Source of the DNA: JAHBXL01 sp964409775
Lineage (GTDB): Bacteria; Planctomycetota; Phycisphaerae; Phycisphaerales; UBA1924
DNA: 64,000 nucleotides
Assembly (NCBI GenBank): GCA_964409775.1
Contig: CAYPEI010000002.1
Location: 208,138-272,137 of the forward strand
Direction: 5' to 3'
The position numbers were made by a program, and so were the translations under genes. Positions 7,602 to 16,284 of this stretch are shown one piece after another. How positions within the stretch are numbered: position 1 is the stretch's first letter; the number at the start of each line of letters is the position of its first letter. The notes under the pieces are model-generated. The model was not told where the DNA came from. It was given only the letters and a program-made list of their open reading frames with translations, and ran no database searches.

Positions 7602-8477
7602 TCAGTCCAGTTCGCGCAGATCGGCGATGAGTTGTTCGGCCGCGGCGCGGACCGCATCTGTCCACCGCTCACCGGCCGCGGCCCTGGCGTAGATGACGGA
7701 CCTGCTGGCGTTGACCAGCACGCCCAGGTCGCCGGCGCTCCGCGCGCCCGCCCGGACCATGCCGCGGACATCGTCGAGCGTTCCACCCTGTGCGCCGTAG
7801 CCGGGAACCAGGAAGCACTGGTCGGGCATGCGTTCGCGGAGCGCGGCGGCCTCCGCCGACTTGGTTGCGCCGACCACCGCGCCGAGATCCGACAGCCCGC
7901 GGGCGCCCTTCCGCGGCCGTCCGAGTTCGGCCACCGTATCGGCGATCATCTCGGCCACGCAGCGGCCGTCTGCCAGCCGCGGCGTTTGCACCGCGTCGCT
8001 CTCCGGGTTCGAGGTTCTCACCAGGACGAACACGCCGCGCCCATCGCGGAGAAACGGCTCGATGGTGTCGGGGCCGAGGTACGGGCTGACCGTCAGCGCG
8101 TGTGCATCCAGGTGGTCGTACGCCCACGCCGCGTAGTGCTCCGCGGAAACGCCGATATCACCCCGCTTGGCGTCGAGCACCACCAGCAGGCTCAGGCGGT
8201 GCGCCTCGGCGATGACCCGCTCGAGTTGCGAGAACCCGGCCGCGCCGTGCCGCTCGAAGCACGCGCTCTGCGGCTTCACGACCCGGATGCCCGCATCGTG
8301 CACCGCGTGCAGGACGCCGATGCAGAAGTCTCCCAGCGCCTCGATGTCGTCCCCGCCCTCGGACACGGTTGCGTCGAGTGAGGCCTGCGGGATCTTCTCC
8401 AGCACGGGGTCGAGCCCGACGCAGACGGGCGCTCCGCACAGGTCCAGGGCCGCGGCGAGCGTGTCGGCAAAGTGCAT
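7602..8477 (-). CDS. pyrF: Orotidine-5'-phosphate decarboxylase
   Basis: Last step of de novo UMP synthesis: OMP to UMP plus CO2, cytosolic. 291 residues, the long subfamily (type 2) of OMP decarboxylase. The catalytic Asp-Lys-x-x-Asp array is visible as LDAKRGDIG (D102, K104, D107); the N-terminal VGLDP (20-24) and the phosphate-loop region VPGYGAQGG near the C-terminus also fit. AAGGA precedes the ATG. A possible -10 TATTCT on the minus strand (8538-8543) would give a leader of about 55 bases and overlaps the divergent DUF971 promoter. Confidence 0.94.
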   Translation of the reverse strand: MHFADTLAAALDLCGAPVCVGLDPVLEKIPQASLDATVSEGGDDIEALGDFCIGVLHAVHDAGIRVVKPQSACFERHGAAGFSQLERVIAEAHRLSLLVVLDAKRGDIGVSAEHYAAWAYDHLDAHALTVSPYLGPDTIEPFLRDGRGVFVLVRTSNPESDAVQTPRLADGRCVAEMIADTVAELGRPRKGARGLSDLGAVVGATKSAEAAALRERMPDQCFLVPGYGAQGGTLDDVRGMVRAGARSAGDLGVLVNASRSVIYARAAAGERWTDAVRAAAEQLIADLRELD

Positions 8478-8541
8478 GAGGTTTCCTTGGCTGGGCCTCG
8501 ACCATTCCCCGGGCGCTCGGCCGCGGGCATCGACCGCAGAA

Positions 8542-8547
8542 TACGCT
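8542..8547 (+). promoter_or_regulatory. -10 box for DUF971 gene, overlapping divergent pyrF -10
   Basis: TACGCT, 9 bases before the ATG at 8557. On the other strand TATTCT (8538-8543) is a candidate pyrF -10, sharing two base pairs with this box. If both are used, polymerase binding in one direction should exclude the other. Confidence 0.5.
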
Positions 8548-8556
8548 TCCTTCGCG

Positions 8557-8907
8557 ATGGATGCACCCGTCCGACTCGACCTGCAGAAGGACCGCGGCCT
8601 GACGGTCGAGTGGTCCGACGGCGCCGAGTCGTATTACCCGATCGCCTATCTCCGCCGAATGTCACCCTCGGCCGATGCCCGGCAACTCCGGCAGGAGCAG
8701 TCTCGCAACCCGCTGACCGTTTTGCCGGCCTCCGCCGCGAGATCGTCGGGGAAGCCGCTTGTGGCTCAGAGCGCCGAGATGGTCGGTAACTACGCGATCC
8801 GGATCCGCTTCTCCGACGGTCATGACACCGGGATTTACTCGTGGGCGTATCTGCGAGAGATCGACCCGGGGAACAAGGAGAAGCGCGCCGAGAGCCCGCC
8901 GCCCTAG
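8557..8907 (+). CDS. DUF971 (GBBH-like N-terminal domain) protein
   Basis: A 116-residue protein with the pattern LTVEWSDG...YLR, then IRIRFSDGHDTGIYSWAYLREI, typical of the small DUF971 family, which resembles the N-terminal domain of gamma-butyrobetaine hydroxylase. Members are found near iron-sulfur cluster and ApbC/Mrp genes; no such neighbour is present here. The ATG at 8557 sits 9 bases after a TACGCT box. Its stop codon overlaps the 3' end of the convergent DUF695-RraB gene by 4 bases. Biochemical function unknown. Confidence 0.85.
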   Translation: MDAPVRLDLQKDRGLTVEWSDGAESYYPIAYLRRMSPSADARQLRQEQSRNPLTVLPASAARSSGKPLVAQSAEMVGNYAIRIRFSDGHDTGIYSWAYLREIDPGNKEKRAESPPP

Positions 8908-9662
8908 TTCGGCGTACCGCCCAGGCCCTTCACGAACTGGCATTCCCAGCCGTCATACTCGCCGTCAGTCTCGTCGGCCTGTTCGGCGAGCCGCTGGGTT
9001 ACCTCGCTGATGGTGTCCAGGTCGACCGCGCTGTGGTGGGTGAGCATCACGCCGAAGTGCGGGTTCTCGTCGTCCGGCTCGGTGAGTTCGCTCGCAAAGC
9101 CCTCGTCTTCGCACGCCGCGGCGAAGCGCTCCGCGTCCTCCCGCTCTTCGAAGTAGGCAAAGTGCCGGACCTCCCTCGGCGTGGTGAGCACGTCGCCATG
9201 CTGCTCCAGCGTGTCGACCAGTTCGACATCGGCCATCCACCGCTCGACTGCCGGGCCGGGGAGCAGGCTGGCGTAGATGCTCCACTCCGGATCGTGCTGC
9301 GAGCCGACGGAGACATCGCGCTGCAGGGCCTCCGCCGCGGCGTTGCCAAGGTCCTCGAGCAGGTCCTCCGACGGCGCGTAGAGGAACCACGCGACCTCGC
9401 CGCCGAGCCGCACGCGCGCAACGTGCAGCACGCCCGCCTCGGCGACCGCTTCCAGGAACACATCCTCACCGGCGGAGAGTTCCTCCATCTCTTCGCTGCC
9501 GCCCAGGCCCTCCGGGCCCGGGTTGTTGAGTTCGACCGAGAGTCGCAGGCACCACGGACGATCGGTCGGGGGCTCCGCCCAGCCGAGGTCGGTCATGGTG
9601 AACCCCATGGTTCCCTCGGATTCGAGCGGATAGGACCGCCAGTTCTCTTCGTGGTCCGGCAT
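8904..9662 (-). CDS. DUF695-RraB fusion protein
   Basis: A 252-residue acidic protein with two domains. Residues about 1-140 fit DUF695 (RPWCLRLSVELNN..., EDVFLEAV, VARVRLGGEVAWFLYAP). Residues about 150-245 fit RraB, the regulator of ribonuclease E activity B (HFAYFEEREDAERFA, GVMLTHHSAVDLDTI, DGEYDGWECQ). In E. coli RraB binds RNase E and changes degradosome composition; the combined DUF695-RraB form is seen in other bacteria but its role is less clear. A TAGGCT box lies 6 bases before the ATG, and the spacer contains GGAG. Divergent from recG, with 53 bases between start codons. Confidence 0.8.
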   Translation of the reverse strand: MPDHEENWRSYPLESEGTMGFTMTDLGWAEPPTDRPWCLRLSVELNNPGPEGLGGSEEMEELSAGEDVFLEAVAEAGVLHVARVRLGGEVAWFLYAPSEDLLEDLGNAAAEALQRDVSVGSQHDPEWSIYASLLPGPAVERWMADVELVDTLEQHGDVLTTPREVRHFAYFEEREDAERFAAACEDEGFASELTEPDDENPHFGVMLTHHSAVDLDTISEVTQRLAEQADETDGEYDGWECQFVKGLGGTPN

Positions 9663-9668
9663 CGCTCC

Positions 9669-9674
9669 AGCCTA
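9669..9674 (-). promoter_or_regulatory. -10 box for DUF695-RraB gene
   Basis: TAGGCT on the minus strand with a 6-base spacer (9663-9668) to the ATG at 9662. The predicted transcription start falls on the start codon. Confidence 0.55.
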
Positions 9675-9703
9675 ACCGATCCCGCCCGCACCGGCAAACG
9701 TCG

Positions 9704-9709
9704 TACGCT
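9704..9709 (+). promoter_or_regulatory. -10 box for leaderless recG transcript
   Basis: TACGCT with a 6-base spacer to the ATG at 9716. A GTG at 9710 lies directly after the box, but the spacing favours the ATG as the start. Confidence 0.6.
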
Positions 9710-9715
9710 GTGTGC

Positions 9716-11884
9716 ATGCCCGAATCCCCGGGACATGCCGCGCCCGTTCTGCTCACCACGCCGCTGACGAGCGTGCGGGCGATCCGGCCGATGTGGGCCG
9801 ACGCCCTCGCCCGGCTCGGTGTGAGCACCGTCGCCGACCTGCTCAAGCACCTGCCGATGCGCTATGAACGGCTGGAAGCCGAGGCGCCCATCCGCGACCT
9901 TGCGGCCGGGAGCATCATCACGGCTCGCGGCGAGGTTTCCGCGACGCGCATCCGGCCGATCGGCCGCCGCCCAAGGTTCGAGGCGGTGCTGCTCGATCAC
10001 ACCGGCCGGCTCGACCTGGTGTGGTTCAACCAGACCTATCTCAAGGACAAACTCTTCCCCGGGATGCACATCCGCGTGCAGGGGCAGGCGAAGAAGTTCG
10101 GGCCCCGCGGCGGGTGGCTGCAACTGGTCAACCCCAAGTGGGAGGTCCTCGACGACGACGCCGAACCGGCCTCGGCCCAGGCACGCGTTCGCCCGGTGTA
10201 CCCGGCGTCGGAGCACATCAACTCGGCCCGCATCGAGCAGGTGGTTCAGCAGGTGCTCGACGCCGCGCTGCCGCAGATCGAGGAGCACTTCTCCGACCAG
10301 TTCCGCCGCGCCAAGGAGTTGCCCGCGCTCGCCGAGGCGTACCGCATGGCGCACCGCCCCGCGAGCGAGGAGGAGGCCGCGGCGGCGCACCGGCGGCTGG
10401 CCTATGACGAGTTGCTCATGCTCCAACTCGGCGTGTTCCTGCGGCGCGCGCAGATCCGGCGGACCATGTGCGCTGAGGCGCTGCGCTGGAGCGAGCAGAT
10501 CGACACCCATATCCGCGAGCGCTTCCCGTTCGCGCTGACAGCAGCCCAGGCCCGCGTCATCCGCGAGGTCGTCGACGATCTCACGCACGATGCGCCGGCG
10601 AACCGGCTGATCCAGGGCGATGTCGGCTCGGGCAAGACGGTGATCGCGCTGTACGCCATGCTGCTCGCCGCGGCCTCGGGTCATCAGGCCGCGCTCATGG
10701 CCCCGACCGAACTCCTCGCCGAGCAGCACTTCCTGTCGATCGCGGAAACCCTGAAGGGTTCGAGCGTGCGGATCGAGTTGCTCACCGGCGCGCTGTCGCG
10801 GGCCGATCGCGAGGCCGCGCTGGCCCGGATCGCCGGCGGGCGAGAGGAGGGCGGGGCGGACCTGGTCATCGGCACCCATGCGCTGCTGACCGGCGATGTG
10901 AAGTTCCGTTCGCTCGCGGTCGTGGTGATCGACGAGCAGCACCGGTTCGGTGTGCACCAGCGCGCCACGCTCAAGACCAAGGCTGCGGAGGCCGAGGCAA
11001 GGGACGAGCGAACGCTCGTGCCGCACACGCTGGTCATGACGGCGACGCCCATCCCGCGGACCCTCGCGCTCACGCTCCTGGGCGACCTGGACGTCTCCAC
11101 GATCGATGAACTGCCGCCGGGCCGCTCGCCCATCGCCACCCGGGTCGTGAGCGCGGAGAAGTCGGGGGAGGTGTACCGGTTCGTGCGGCAGCGGCTCGAT
11201 GCGGGCGACCAGGCCTACATCGTCGTCCCCGCGATCGACACCGGAGCCTCCGCCGCGGGCTCGGGCGGCGACGAGGATCTCGCGGATCTCCGCAGCGTCA
11301 TGACGCGGCTGGAGGCACACGAACTGGCGGGCAAGCGGCTCGCGGCGATGCACGGCCGCCTCGCCGCACGGACGCGCGACCACGTCATGCATCGCTTCCG
11401 CGCGGGGATGATCGACGCGCTCATCGCCACCACGGTCATCGAGGTCGGCGTCGATGTTCCCAACGCAACCGTCATGGTCATCGAGCACGCCGACATGTTC
11501 GGCCTGGCCCAACTCCACCAACTCCGCGGGCGGGTTGGCCGTGGCCGCAAGCGATCGGTGTGCGTGCTCATCGCCGACCCGCGGACGCCCGATGCCGAAC
11601 TCCGCCTCGCCGCGATGGCCGACACCACCGACGGCTTTGTCCTCGCCGAGAAGGACCTGGAGATCCGCGGCCCCGGCGAGGTCTTCGGGCAGCGGCAGGC
11701 CGGGGCGCCGCCCTTCAAGGTGGCGGACCTGATGCGAGACCGGGAGTTGCTGGTGATGGCCCGGCGCGACGCCGCGGCGTGGATCGAACGCTCGCCCGAA
11801 CTCCGGGGCGAGGGCGAGGACCTGCTGCGCAAGCGGCTGCTGCGGCTGCACGGAAAGTGGCTCGGGCTCGCGGATGTCGGCTGA
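9716..11884 (+). CDS. recG: ATP-dependent DNA helicase RecG
   Basis: A 722-residue superfamily 2 helicase that reverses stalled forks and migrates Holliday junctions. The N-terminal half holds the wedge/OB region (DLLKHLPMRYERLE..., IRVQGQAKKFGPRGGW). The helicase core has Walker A GDVGSGKT (about 301-308), the DEQH box (about 405-408), MTATPIPRTLALTLLGD, then IATTVIEVGVDVPNA and QLRGRVGRG (about 602). Length and motif order are normal for RecG. An in-frame GTG two codons upstream (9710) is possible, but the TACGCT spacing supports ATG 9716. polX follows 33 bases later with its own box. Confidence 0.96.
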   Translation: MPESPGHAAPVLLTTPLTSVRAIRPMWADALARLGVSTVADLLKHLPMRYERLEAEAPIRDLAAGSIITARGEVSATRIRPIGRRPRFEAVLLDHTGRLDLVWFNQTYLKDKLFPGMHIRVQGQAKKFGPRGGWLQLVNPKWEVLDDDAEPASAQARVRPVYPASEHINSARIEQVVQQVLDAALPQIEEHFSDQFRRAKELPALAEAYRMAHRPASEEEAAAAHRRLAYDELLMLQLGVFLRRAQIRRTMCAEALRWSEQIDTHIRERFPFALTAAQARVIREVVDDLTHDAPANRLIQGDVGSGKTVIALYAMLLAAASGHQAALMAPTELLAEQHFLSIAETLKGSSVRIELLTGALSRADREAALARIAGGREEGGADLVIGTHALLTGDVKFRSLAVVVIDEQHRFGVHQRATLKTKAAEAEARDERTLVPHTLVMTATPIPRTLALTLLGDLDVSTIDELPPGRSPIATRVVSAEKSGEVYRFVRQRLDAGDQAYIVVPAIDTGASAAGSGGDEDLADLRSVMTRLEAHELAGKRLAAMHGRLAARTRDHVMHRFRAGMIDALIATTVIEVGVDVPNATVMVIEHADMFGLAQLHQLRGRVGRGRKRSVCVLIADPRTPDAELRLAAMADTTDGFVLAEKDLEIRGPGEVFGQRQAGAPPFKVADLMRDRELLVMARRDAAAWIERSPELRGEGEDLLRKRLLRLHGKWLGLADVG

Positions 11885-11905
11885 CCGCCGCGGCTGACGC
11901 CTCTC

Positions 11906-11911
11906 TACGAT
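11906..11911 (+). promoter_or_regulatory. -10 box for leaderless polX transcript
   Basis: TACGAT with a 6-base spacer to the ATG at 11918, inside the 33-base gap after recG. It suggests polX can be transcribed on its own as well as by read-through. Confidence 0.55.
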
Positions 11912-11917
11912 CCGGGC

Positions 11918-13774
11918 ATGGGCATGAACGAAGCGGTGGCGGAGCGGCTTTCTCGCATTGCGCGGCTGCAGGACCTGCTCGGCGAGGACAAGTTCAAGGC
12001 GATCTCGCACGACCGCGCCGCACGCGTCATCGAGGGGCTGTCGATCGACCTCGCGACGATCGCCGACGACACCGCGCAACTGCGCCAGATCGAGGGCATC
12101 GGCCCGAAGATCGCCGACAAGATCGCCGAGTTCGCCCGCACGGGGAAGATGGCCGAACTGGTTGAACTCGAGTCCAAGGTGCCCCCGGGCGTGCTCGCGC
12201 TGATGAACATCCCGGGGCTGGGCCCCAAGACCGTCGCCACGCTGTGGAAGGAGGGGGGTGTCAAGGACCTCGCCTCGCTCAAACGCATTATCGCCGACGG
12301 ATCGATCCTCAAGTTGCCGCGGATGGGCGCCAAGAGCGTCGAGAAGATGAAGGAGTCGATCGAACTCGCCGAGCAGGGGCAGTCGCGCCTGCCGCTGGGC
12401 CTGGCCGTGCCCGTCGCCGAGCGGTTTGTCGCGGCGATGCTCAAGGTCAAGGGCGTGCAGCAGGCCGCGTTCGCCGGATCTCTGCGGCGCGGACGCGACA
12501 CCATCGGCGATATCGACATCCTCGTCGCGGCGGATGAAGCCGCGGCGGCCCACGCCGGCGAGGCGTTCCGGGCCCTGCCCGGCGTCGCGCAGATCATCGT
12601 CGCGGGTGACAAGAAATCGTCGGTGCGGGCGCGCATCGCCCACGAGTCCGGACGCTTCATGGTCGAGGGCAAGGCCGGCGAGGCCGACATCGGCCCCAGT
12701 GTGCAGGTCGATCTGCGCGTCGTGCCGCCTGAGTCCTGGGGCGCAGCGCTGATGTACTTCACCGGCTCCAAGGAGTTCAACATCCGCCTCCGCGAGCGGT
12801 CGCTCAAGATGGGCCTGACGCTGAACGAGTACGGGCTGTTTCCAGAGGACGACGAGAAGACCCCGCCGCAGCAGCGCGGCATCAGGCCGGTCGCGGGCCA
12901 GACCGAGGAGGAGATCTTCCACGCGCTGAAGATCGCCTTTGTGCCGCCGGAGATGCGCGAGGACCGCGGCGAGATCGACCGGGCCGAGCAGGCCTTCGCC
13001 GGGGCGAAGACCAAGTCGGCCAGGCACGCCGCGGCCCCGGTCGCGGGGCTCGTCGAACTCTCCGACATCCGGGCCGAACTGCACGCGCACACGACCGCGT
13101 CCGACGGCAGGCTCAGCATCGAGGAACTCGCGGCCGACGCCAAGTCGCGCGGGTTCCACACCATCGCCGTCACCGATCACTCCAAGTCGAGCGTGATCGC
13201 CAACGGTCTTTCGCCCGAGCGGCTGCGCGAGCATGTCGCGGCCATCCACGTCGCGAGAAAGCACGTCAAGGCCATCCACATCCTCGCCGGGAGCGAAGTG
13301 GACATTCTCTCCGACGGCTCGCTGGACTATGACCCCGACACGCTCGACCTGCTCGACGTCGTGGTCGCGTCTCCCCACGTCGCGCTGAGCCAGGACCCGG
13401 AAACGGCGACCAGGCGGCTCATCCGCGCCATCGAGAGCGGGCGCGTGCACATCCTCGGTCATCCGACCGGGCGGCTGATCAACCGGCGCGCGGGGCTGAG
13501 CCCGGACATGGCCCGGATCATCGCCGCGGCGAAGAAGCACGATGTCGCGCTGGAGATCAACTCTCACTGGATGCGACTGGACCTGCGCGACGTGCACGTC
13601 CGCGCCGCCGTGGATGCCGGCTGCCTGATCGCGATCGACTGCGATGTCCACGCGCCGGAGGACTTCGACAACCTGCGCTTTGGTGTCGCCACCGCACGCC
13701 GCGGCTGGCTCCCGGCCGAGCAGTGCATCAACACGTGGACGGCGGAGCGACTGGCGAAGTGGCTCAAGCGCTGA
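11918..13774 (+). CDS. polX: DNA polymerase/3'-5' exonuclease PolX (PolX-PHP)
   Basis: A 618-residue family X DNA polymerase with a C-terminal PHP domain, used in gap-filling base-excision repair. N-terminal helix-hairpin-helix units are visible (QIEGIGPKIADKI, NIPGLGPKTVATL). The polymerase signature GSLRRGRDTIGDIDIL (about residues 187-202) supplies the catalytic DxD pair. The PHP nuclease begins near residue 388 with LHAHTTASDG, followed by AVTDHSKS and, near the end, IDCDVHA metal ligands. Length is slightly above the usual 570-580 because of an inserted segment between the polymerase and PHP parts (about 345-380). Convergent with psuG, only 6 bases between stops. Confidence 0.95.
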   Translation: MGMNEAVAERLSRIARLQDLLGEDKFKAISHDRAARVIEGLSIDLATIADDTAQLRQIEGIGPKIADKIAEFARTGKMAELVELESKVPPGVLALMNIPGLGPKTVATLWKEGGVKDLASLKRIIADGSILKLPRMGAKSVEKMKESIELAEQGQSRLPLGLAVPVAERFVAAMLKVKGVQQAAFAGSLRRGRDTIGDIDILVAADEAAAAHAGEAFRALPGVAQIIVAGDKKSSVRARIAHESGRFMVEGKAGEADIGPSVQVDLRVVPPESWGAALMYFTGSKEFNIRLRERSLKMGLTLNEYGLFPEDDEKTPPQQRGIRPVAGQTEEEIFHALKIAFVPPEMREDRGEIDRAEQAFAGAKTKSARHAAAPVAGLVELSDIRAELHAHTTASDGRLSIEELAADAKSRGFHTIAVTDHSKSSVIANGLSPERLREHVAAIHVARKHVKAIHILAGSEVDILSDGSLDYDPDTLDLLDVVVASPHVALSQDPETATRRLIRAIESGRVHILGHPTGRLINRRAGLSPDMARIIAAAKKHDVALEINSHWMRLDLRDVHVRAAVDAGCLIAIDCDVHAPEDFDNLRFGVATARRGWLPAEQCINTWTAERLAKWLKR

Positions 13775-13780
13775 GCCGTT

Positions 13781-14731
13781 TCACTCAACCATCGCCCTGG
13801 CCAGTCGCCCCGCGACCACGGCGTTGGATTCCACCAGCGCGATGTTCGCGCGGAGTGTCGCACCTCCCGAGACCCCGTGCAGGGCACCCAGCAGCCGCGG
13901 CGTCACGTCCCGGCCCCGAGCGCCAGATGCCGCGACGATCTGGCGCAATTCGTTCAGCCATCGCCTCCAGTCGTCTGCCCCGAGTTCGTGCTCGCGCGGG
14001 ATCGGGTTGCAGATCAAGATGCCCCGGCATGTCCGCGACAGTTCGTGCCGCACATACGCAGCGAGTTCGCCGATCTCGTCGAACCGGGCATCGAGCGGCG
14101 CGACCTCGGCGTTGTCGGCCCTGCGGAGGTAGAACGCCGGGAAGTCGTCGGTCCGGAAACCGACCACCGGAACACCCAGAGTCTCGAGCATCTCGCGAGT
14201 CCCGGCGACATCCAGGATCGATTTCACGCCCGAAGCGACCACGGCAACCGGGAACCGCGTGAGTGCGTTGAGATCGGAGGACACATCCATCGCGCTGTGC
14301 GCCACCTGCCCGGAGCCCGGCTGGTGAGGTTCGCCCGGCAACGAGTCAAAGTGCACGCCCCCGATCCCGCCTGTCGCGAACACGCTCACCCCGGCGCCCG
14401 CGGCGAACTCCATCGTCGTGCTCACGGTCGTCGCCCCGTGCCACCGCTTGGACATCACGTACCCGGCGTTCGACGTGTTCACCTTGCGCACGCTGTCCGC
14501 CGGCGCGGCGAGCAGTTCGCCGAGTTGGTCATCGCTCATGCCCACGACGGGCTTTCCCGCAATGACGCCCACGAGCATCGGGACGGCGCCCTGCGCCCGC
14601 ACCGCGCCGGCAAGACGCGACGCGAGAGGCAACGCTTCGGACCGCGGCACCCCGTGCAGGAGCAGTGTCGTCTCGAGGGCGACACGGGCGAGTGGATGGG
14701 CCTGGCGTGCGGTTTTCGCGGGAGTGGTCAT
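13781..14731 (-). CDS. psuG: Pseudouridine-5'-phosphate glycosidase
   Basis: Splits pseudouridine 5'-phosphate to uracil and ribose 5-phosphate. 316 residues, the usual family length. Recognisable stretches: ALETTLLLHGVPR (the family has E-(S/T)-T-(I/L) here), GYVMSKRWHGATTVSTTM with the catalytic-type lysine, VFATGGIGGVHFD, ASGVKSILD, and LICNPIPREHE. The ATG at 14731 was chosen over upstream in-frame starts, which would overlap the divergent dioxygenase region; GGGAG lies just before it, and AACGAT (a one-base variant of the TANNNT box) sits 7 bases upstream. No PsuK kinase gene lies beside it. Confidence 0.93.
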   Translation of the reverse strand: MTTPAKTARQAHPLARVALETTLLLHGVPRSEALPLASRLAGAVRAQGAVPMLVGVIAGKPVVGMSDDQLGELLAAPADSVRKVNTSNAGYVMSKRWHGATTVSTTMEFAAGAGVSVFATGGIGGVHFDSLPGEPHQPGSGQVAHSAMDVSSDLNALTRFPVAVVASGVKSILDVAGTREMLETLGVPVVGFRTDDFPAFYLRRADNAEVAPLDARFDEIGELAAYVRHELSRTCRGILICNPIPREHELGADDWRRWLNELRQIVAASGARGRDVTPRLLGALHGVSGGATLRANIALVESNAVVAGRLARAMVE

Positions 14732-14894
14732 ACTCCCGATCGTTGCACCCTCGCGCCGAGCCGCGGCGGCGACTCCGACTCGATGTTTGTACCCGGTTCG
14801 CCCCGGCCTCACGCGCTGCATCGAGGGCGGTAGCATTAGCGAGAACCGGGGCGGGTCGGGAGCAGTGGGGGCGGTCCACTTCTGGAGGCCCGCG

Positions 14895-15548
14895 ATGCCG
14901 GCCGCGTTGGGATTGCCGCTGAACCTGATGAACTGGCTCGCCGAGAACCGCCGGCACCTCAAGCCGCCGATGGGCGAGGGCCGGGTGTTCGAGGAGACTT
15001 CGGACTTCGTCGTGTCGATGGTCAGCGGCCCGTGCCGGCGCAAGGACTACCACGTCAGCCCGCACGAGGAGTTGTTCCTGCAGATGCAGGGCGAACTGGC
15101 GATCTGGGTCCGCGACGACGACGGCGTGGTGCACGAGGTGGCCGTCGCCGCGGGCGAACTGTTCGCGCTCCCGGCCAATGTGCCGCACTCTCCGCAGCGG
15201 GCCGAGGGCTCGGTGGGTCTGGTGATCGAGCGCCGCCGCCGCGGCGCCGAGGACGACACGCTCCGCTTCTACTGCGATCGGTGCAACTCATCCGTCTACG
15301 AAGAGGGCTTCTCGCTCGATGATGCGCAGGAAGCGCTGGCCGACATCCTCGAGCGATTCTGGGAAGACGCGACGCTCCGCACCTGCCGCAAGTGTGGCGC
15401 GGTGGTGCAGCCGCCGAGCAAGGGCGACCTGAACTCCTCGCCGCGACCTCCCGCGCTGCGGCCCGGGCGAGTCGCGGCCGTATCGGGCGCAAAGGCCGCG
15501 GCCAAGGCGAAGGCTCCGGCCAAGCGCCGCGCCATCGCGCGACGCTAG
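14895..15548 (+). CDS. nbaC: 3-hydroxyanthranilate 3,4-dioxygenase, copy 1
   Basis: Opens the ring of 3-hydroxyanthranilate to 2-amino-3-carboxymuconate semialdehyde in the kynurenine pathway. A 217-residue cupin. The iron ligands fit the bacterial enzyme pattern: H53, E59 and H98 in DYHVSPHEELF and NVPHSPQR. A second, rubredoxin-like metal site is present as CDRC (127-130) and CRKC (164-167). The C-terminal 40 residues are Ala/Lys/Arg-rich and probably disordered. The ATG at 14895 has GGAGG 6 bases upstream; longer in-frame starts would overlap psuG. First gene of a plus-strand kynurenine cluster running to 22005. Confidence 0.92.
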   Translation: MPAALGLPLNLMNWLAENRRHLKPPMGEGRVFEETSDFVVSMVSGPCRRKDYHVSPHEELFLQMQGELAIWVRDDDGVVHEVAVAAGELFALPANVPHSPQRAEGSVGLVIERRRRGAEDDTLRFYCDRCNSSVYEEGFSLDDAQEALADILERFWEDATLRTCRKCGAVVQPPSKGDLNSSPRPPALRPGRVAAVSGAKAAAKAKAPAKRRAIARR

Positions 15549-15621
15549 GGCGTTGCATCCGGCAAGCGACTTCTCTATCCTGAATCCATCGGGCGCCCCG
15601 CCGCCCGCAAGGAGCATTCGC

Positions 15622-16257
15622 ATGCCCGCCGCACCAGCCTTCCGTCTGGCCAAGTTCAACCTTCAGGACTGGATCCGGAAAAACCAGAAGCACCTGAAGC
15701 CGCCGGTCAGCAACAAGCAGTTCTTCGCTGATTCCGATGACGCGATCGTGTTCGTCTCCGGCGGGCCGAACACCCGCAACGATTTTCACGTCAACCCGAC
15801 CGAGGAGTTGTTCTACCAACTCAAGGGTGACATCGCGGTCCGCGTGCGCCCGCTCGACGGCGCCAAGCCGCACGACGTGATCATCCGCGAGGGCGAGATC
15901 TTTCTCCTGCCCAGATGGGTGCCCCACCGCCCGCAGCGCCCGGCCAACACGGTCGGTCTCATCGTCGAGTTCCCGCGGCCCAGGGGCCAGAACGACGGTC
16001 TGCAGTGGTACTGCCCGAAGTGCGACCACCTCGTCTACGACGCCCGCTTCCGCCTGAAGAAGATCGACAAGGACCTGGCGATCGTGATGAACAAGTTCTG
16101 GGGCGGGCCGGCCTCGCGCCGGACGTGCAAGGCCTGCGGATACGTCATCCAGCGTGCCGGCGAGATCGCGATCGAGAAAGGCAAGGTGCGGGCGGCGGGC
16201 GGCACGCAGCGGAGGACGCTGAAGAAGGCCCGACGCGCCACGCGCGCACCGAAGTAG
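15622..16257 (+). CDS. nbaC: 3-hydroxyanthranilate 3,4-dioxygenase, copy 2
   Basis: A second 211-residue cupin of the same family, directly after the first. Iron ligands H56, E62 and H102 (DFHVNPTEELFYQLKG; PHRPQRP) and the four cysteines CPKC (131-134) and CKAC (169-172) are all kept. It shares the HLKPP opening with copy 1 but differs widely elsewhere, so the pair is an old duplication or two separate acquisitions. FYQLKGD and VEFPRPRG match classical 3-HAO sequences better than copy 1, so this is the more likely catabolic enzyme. AAGGAG sits 9 bases before the ATG. It has a basic C-terminal tail like copy 1. Confidence 0.93.
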   Translation: MPAAPAFRLAKFNLQDWIRKNQKHLKPPVSNKQFFADSDDAIVFVSGGPNTRNDFHVNPTEELFYQLKGDIAVRVRPLDGAKPHDVIIREGEIFLLPRWVPHRPQRPANTVGLIVEFPRPRGQNDGLQWYCPKCDHLVYDARFRLKKIDKDLAIVMNKFWGGPASRRTCKACGYVIQRAGEIAIEKGKVRAAGGTQRRTLKKARRATRAPK

Positions 16258-16284
16258 TATCGTCGTTCTCTGAGGAAGCCGCCG

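Noticed and set aside
9593..13651. A 1352-residue open frame on the minus strand opposite recG and polX
   Set aside because: It mirrors the codon-position GC bias of two certain genes, has no domain pattern, and is rich in Arg/Gly/Asp/His as expected for an antisense shadow.
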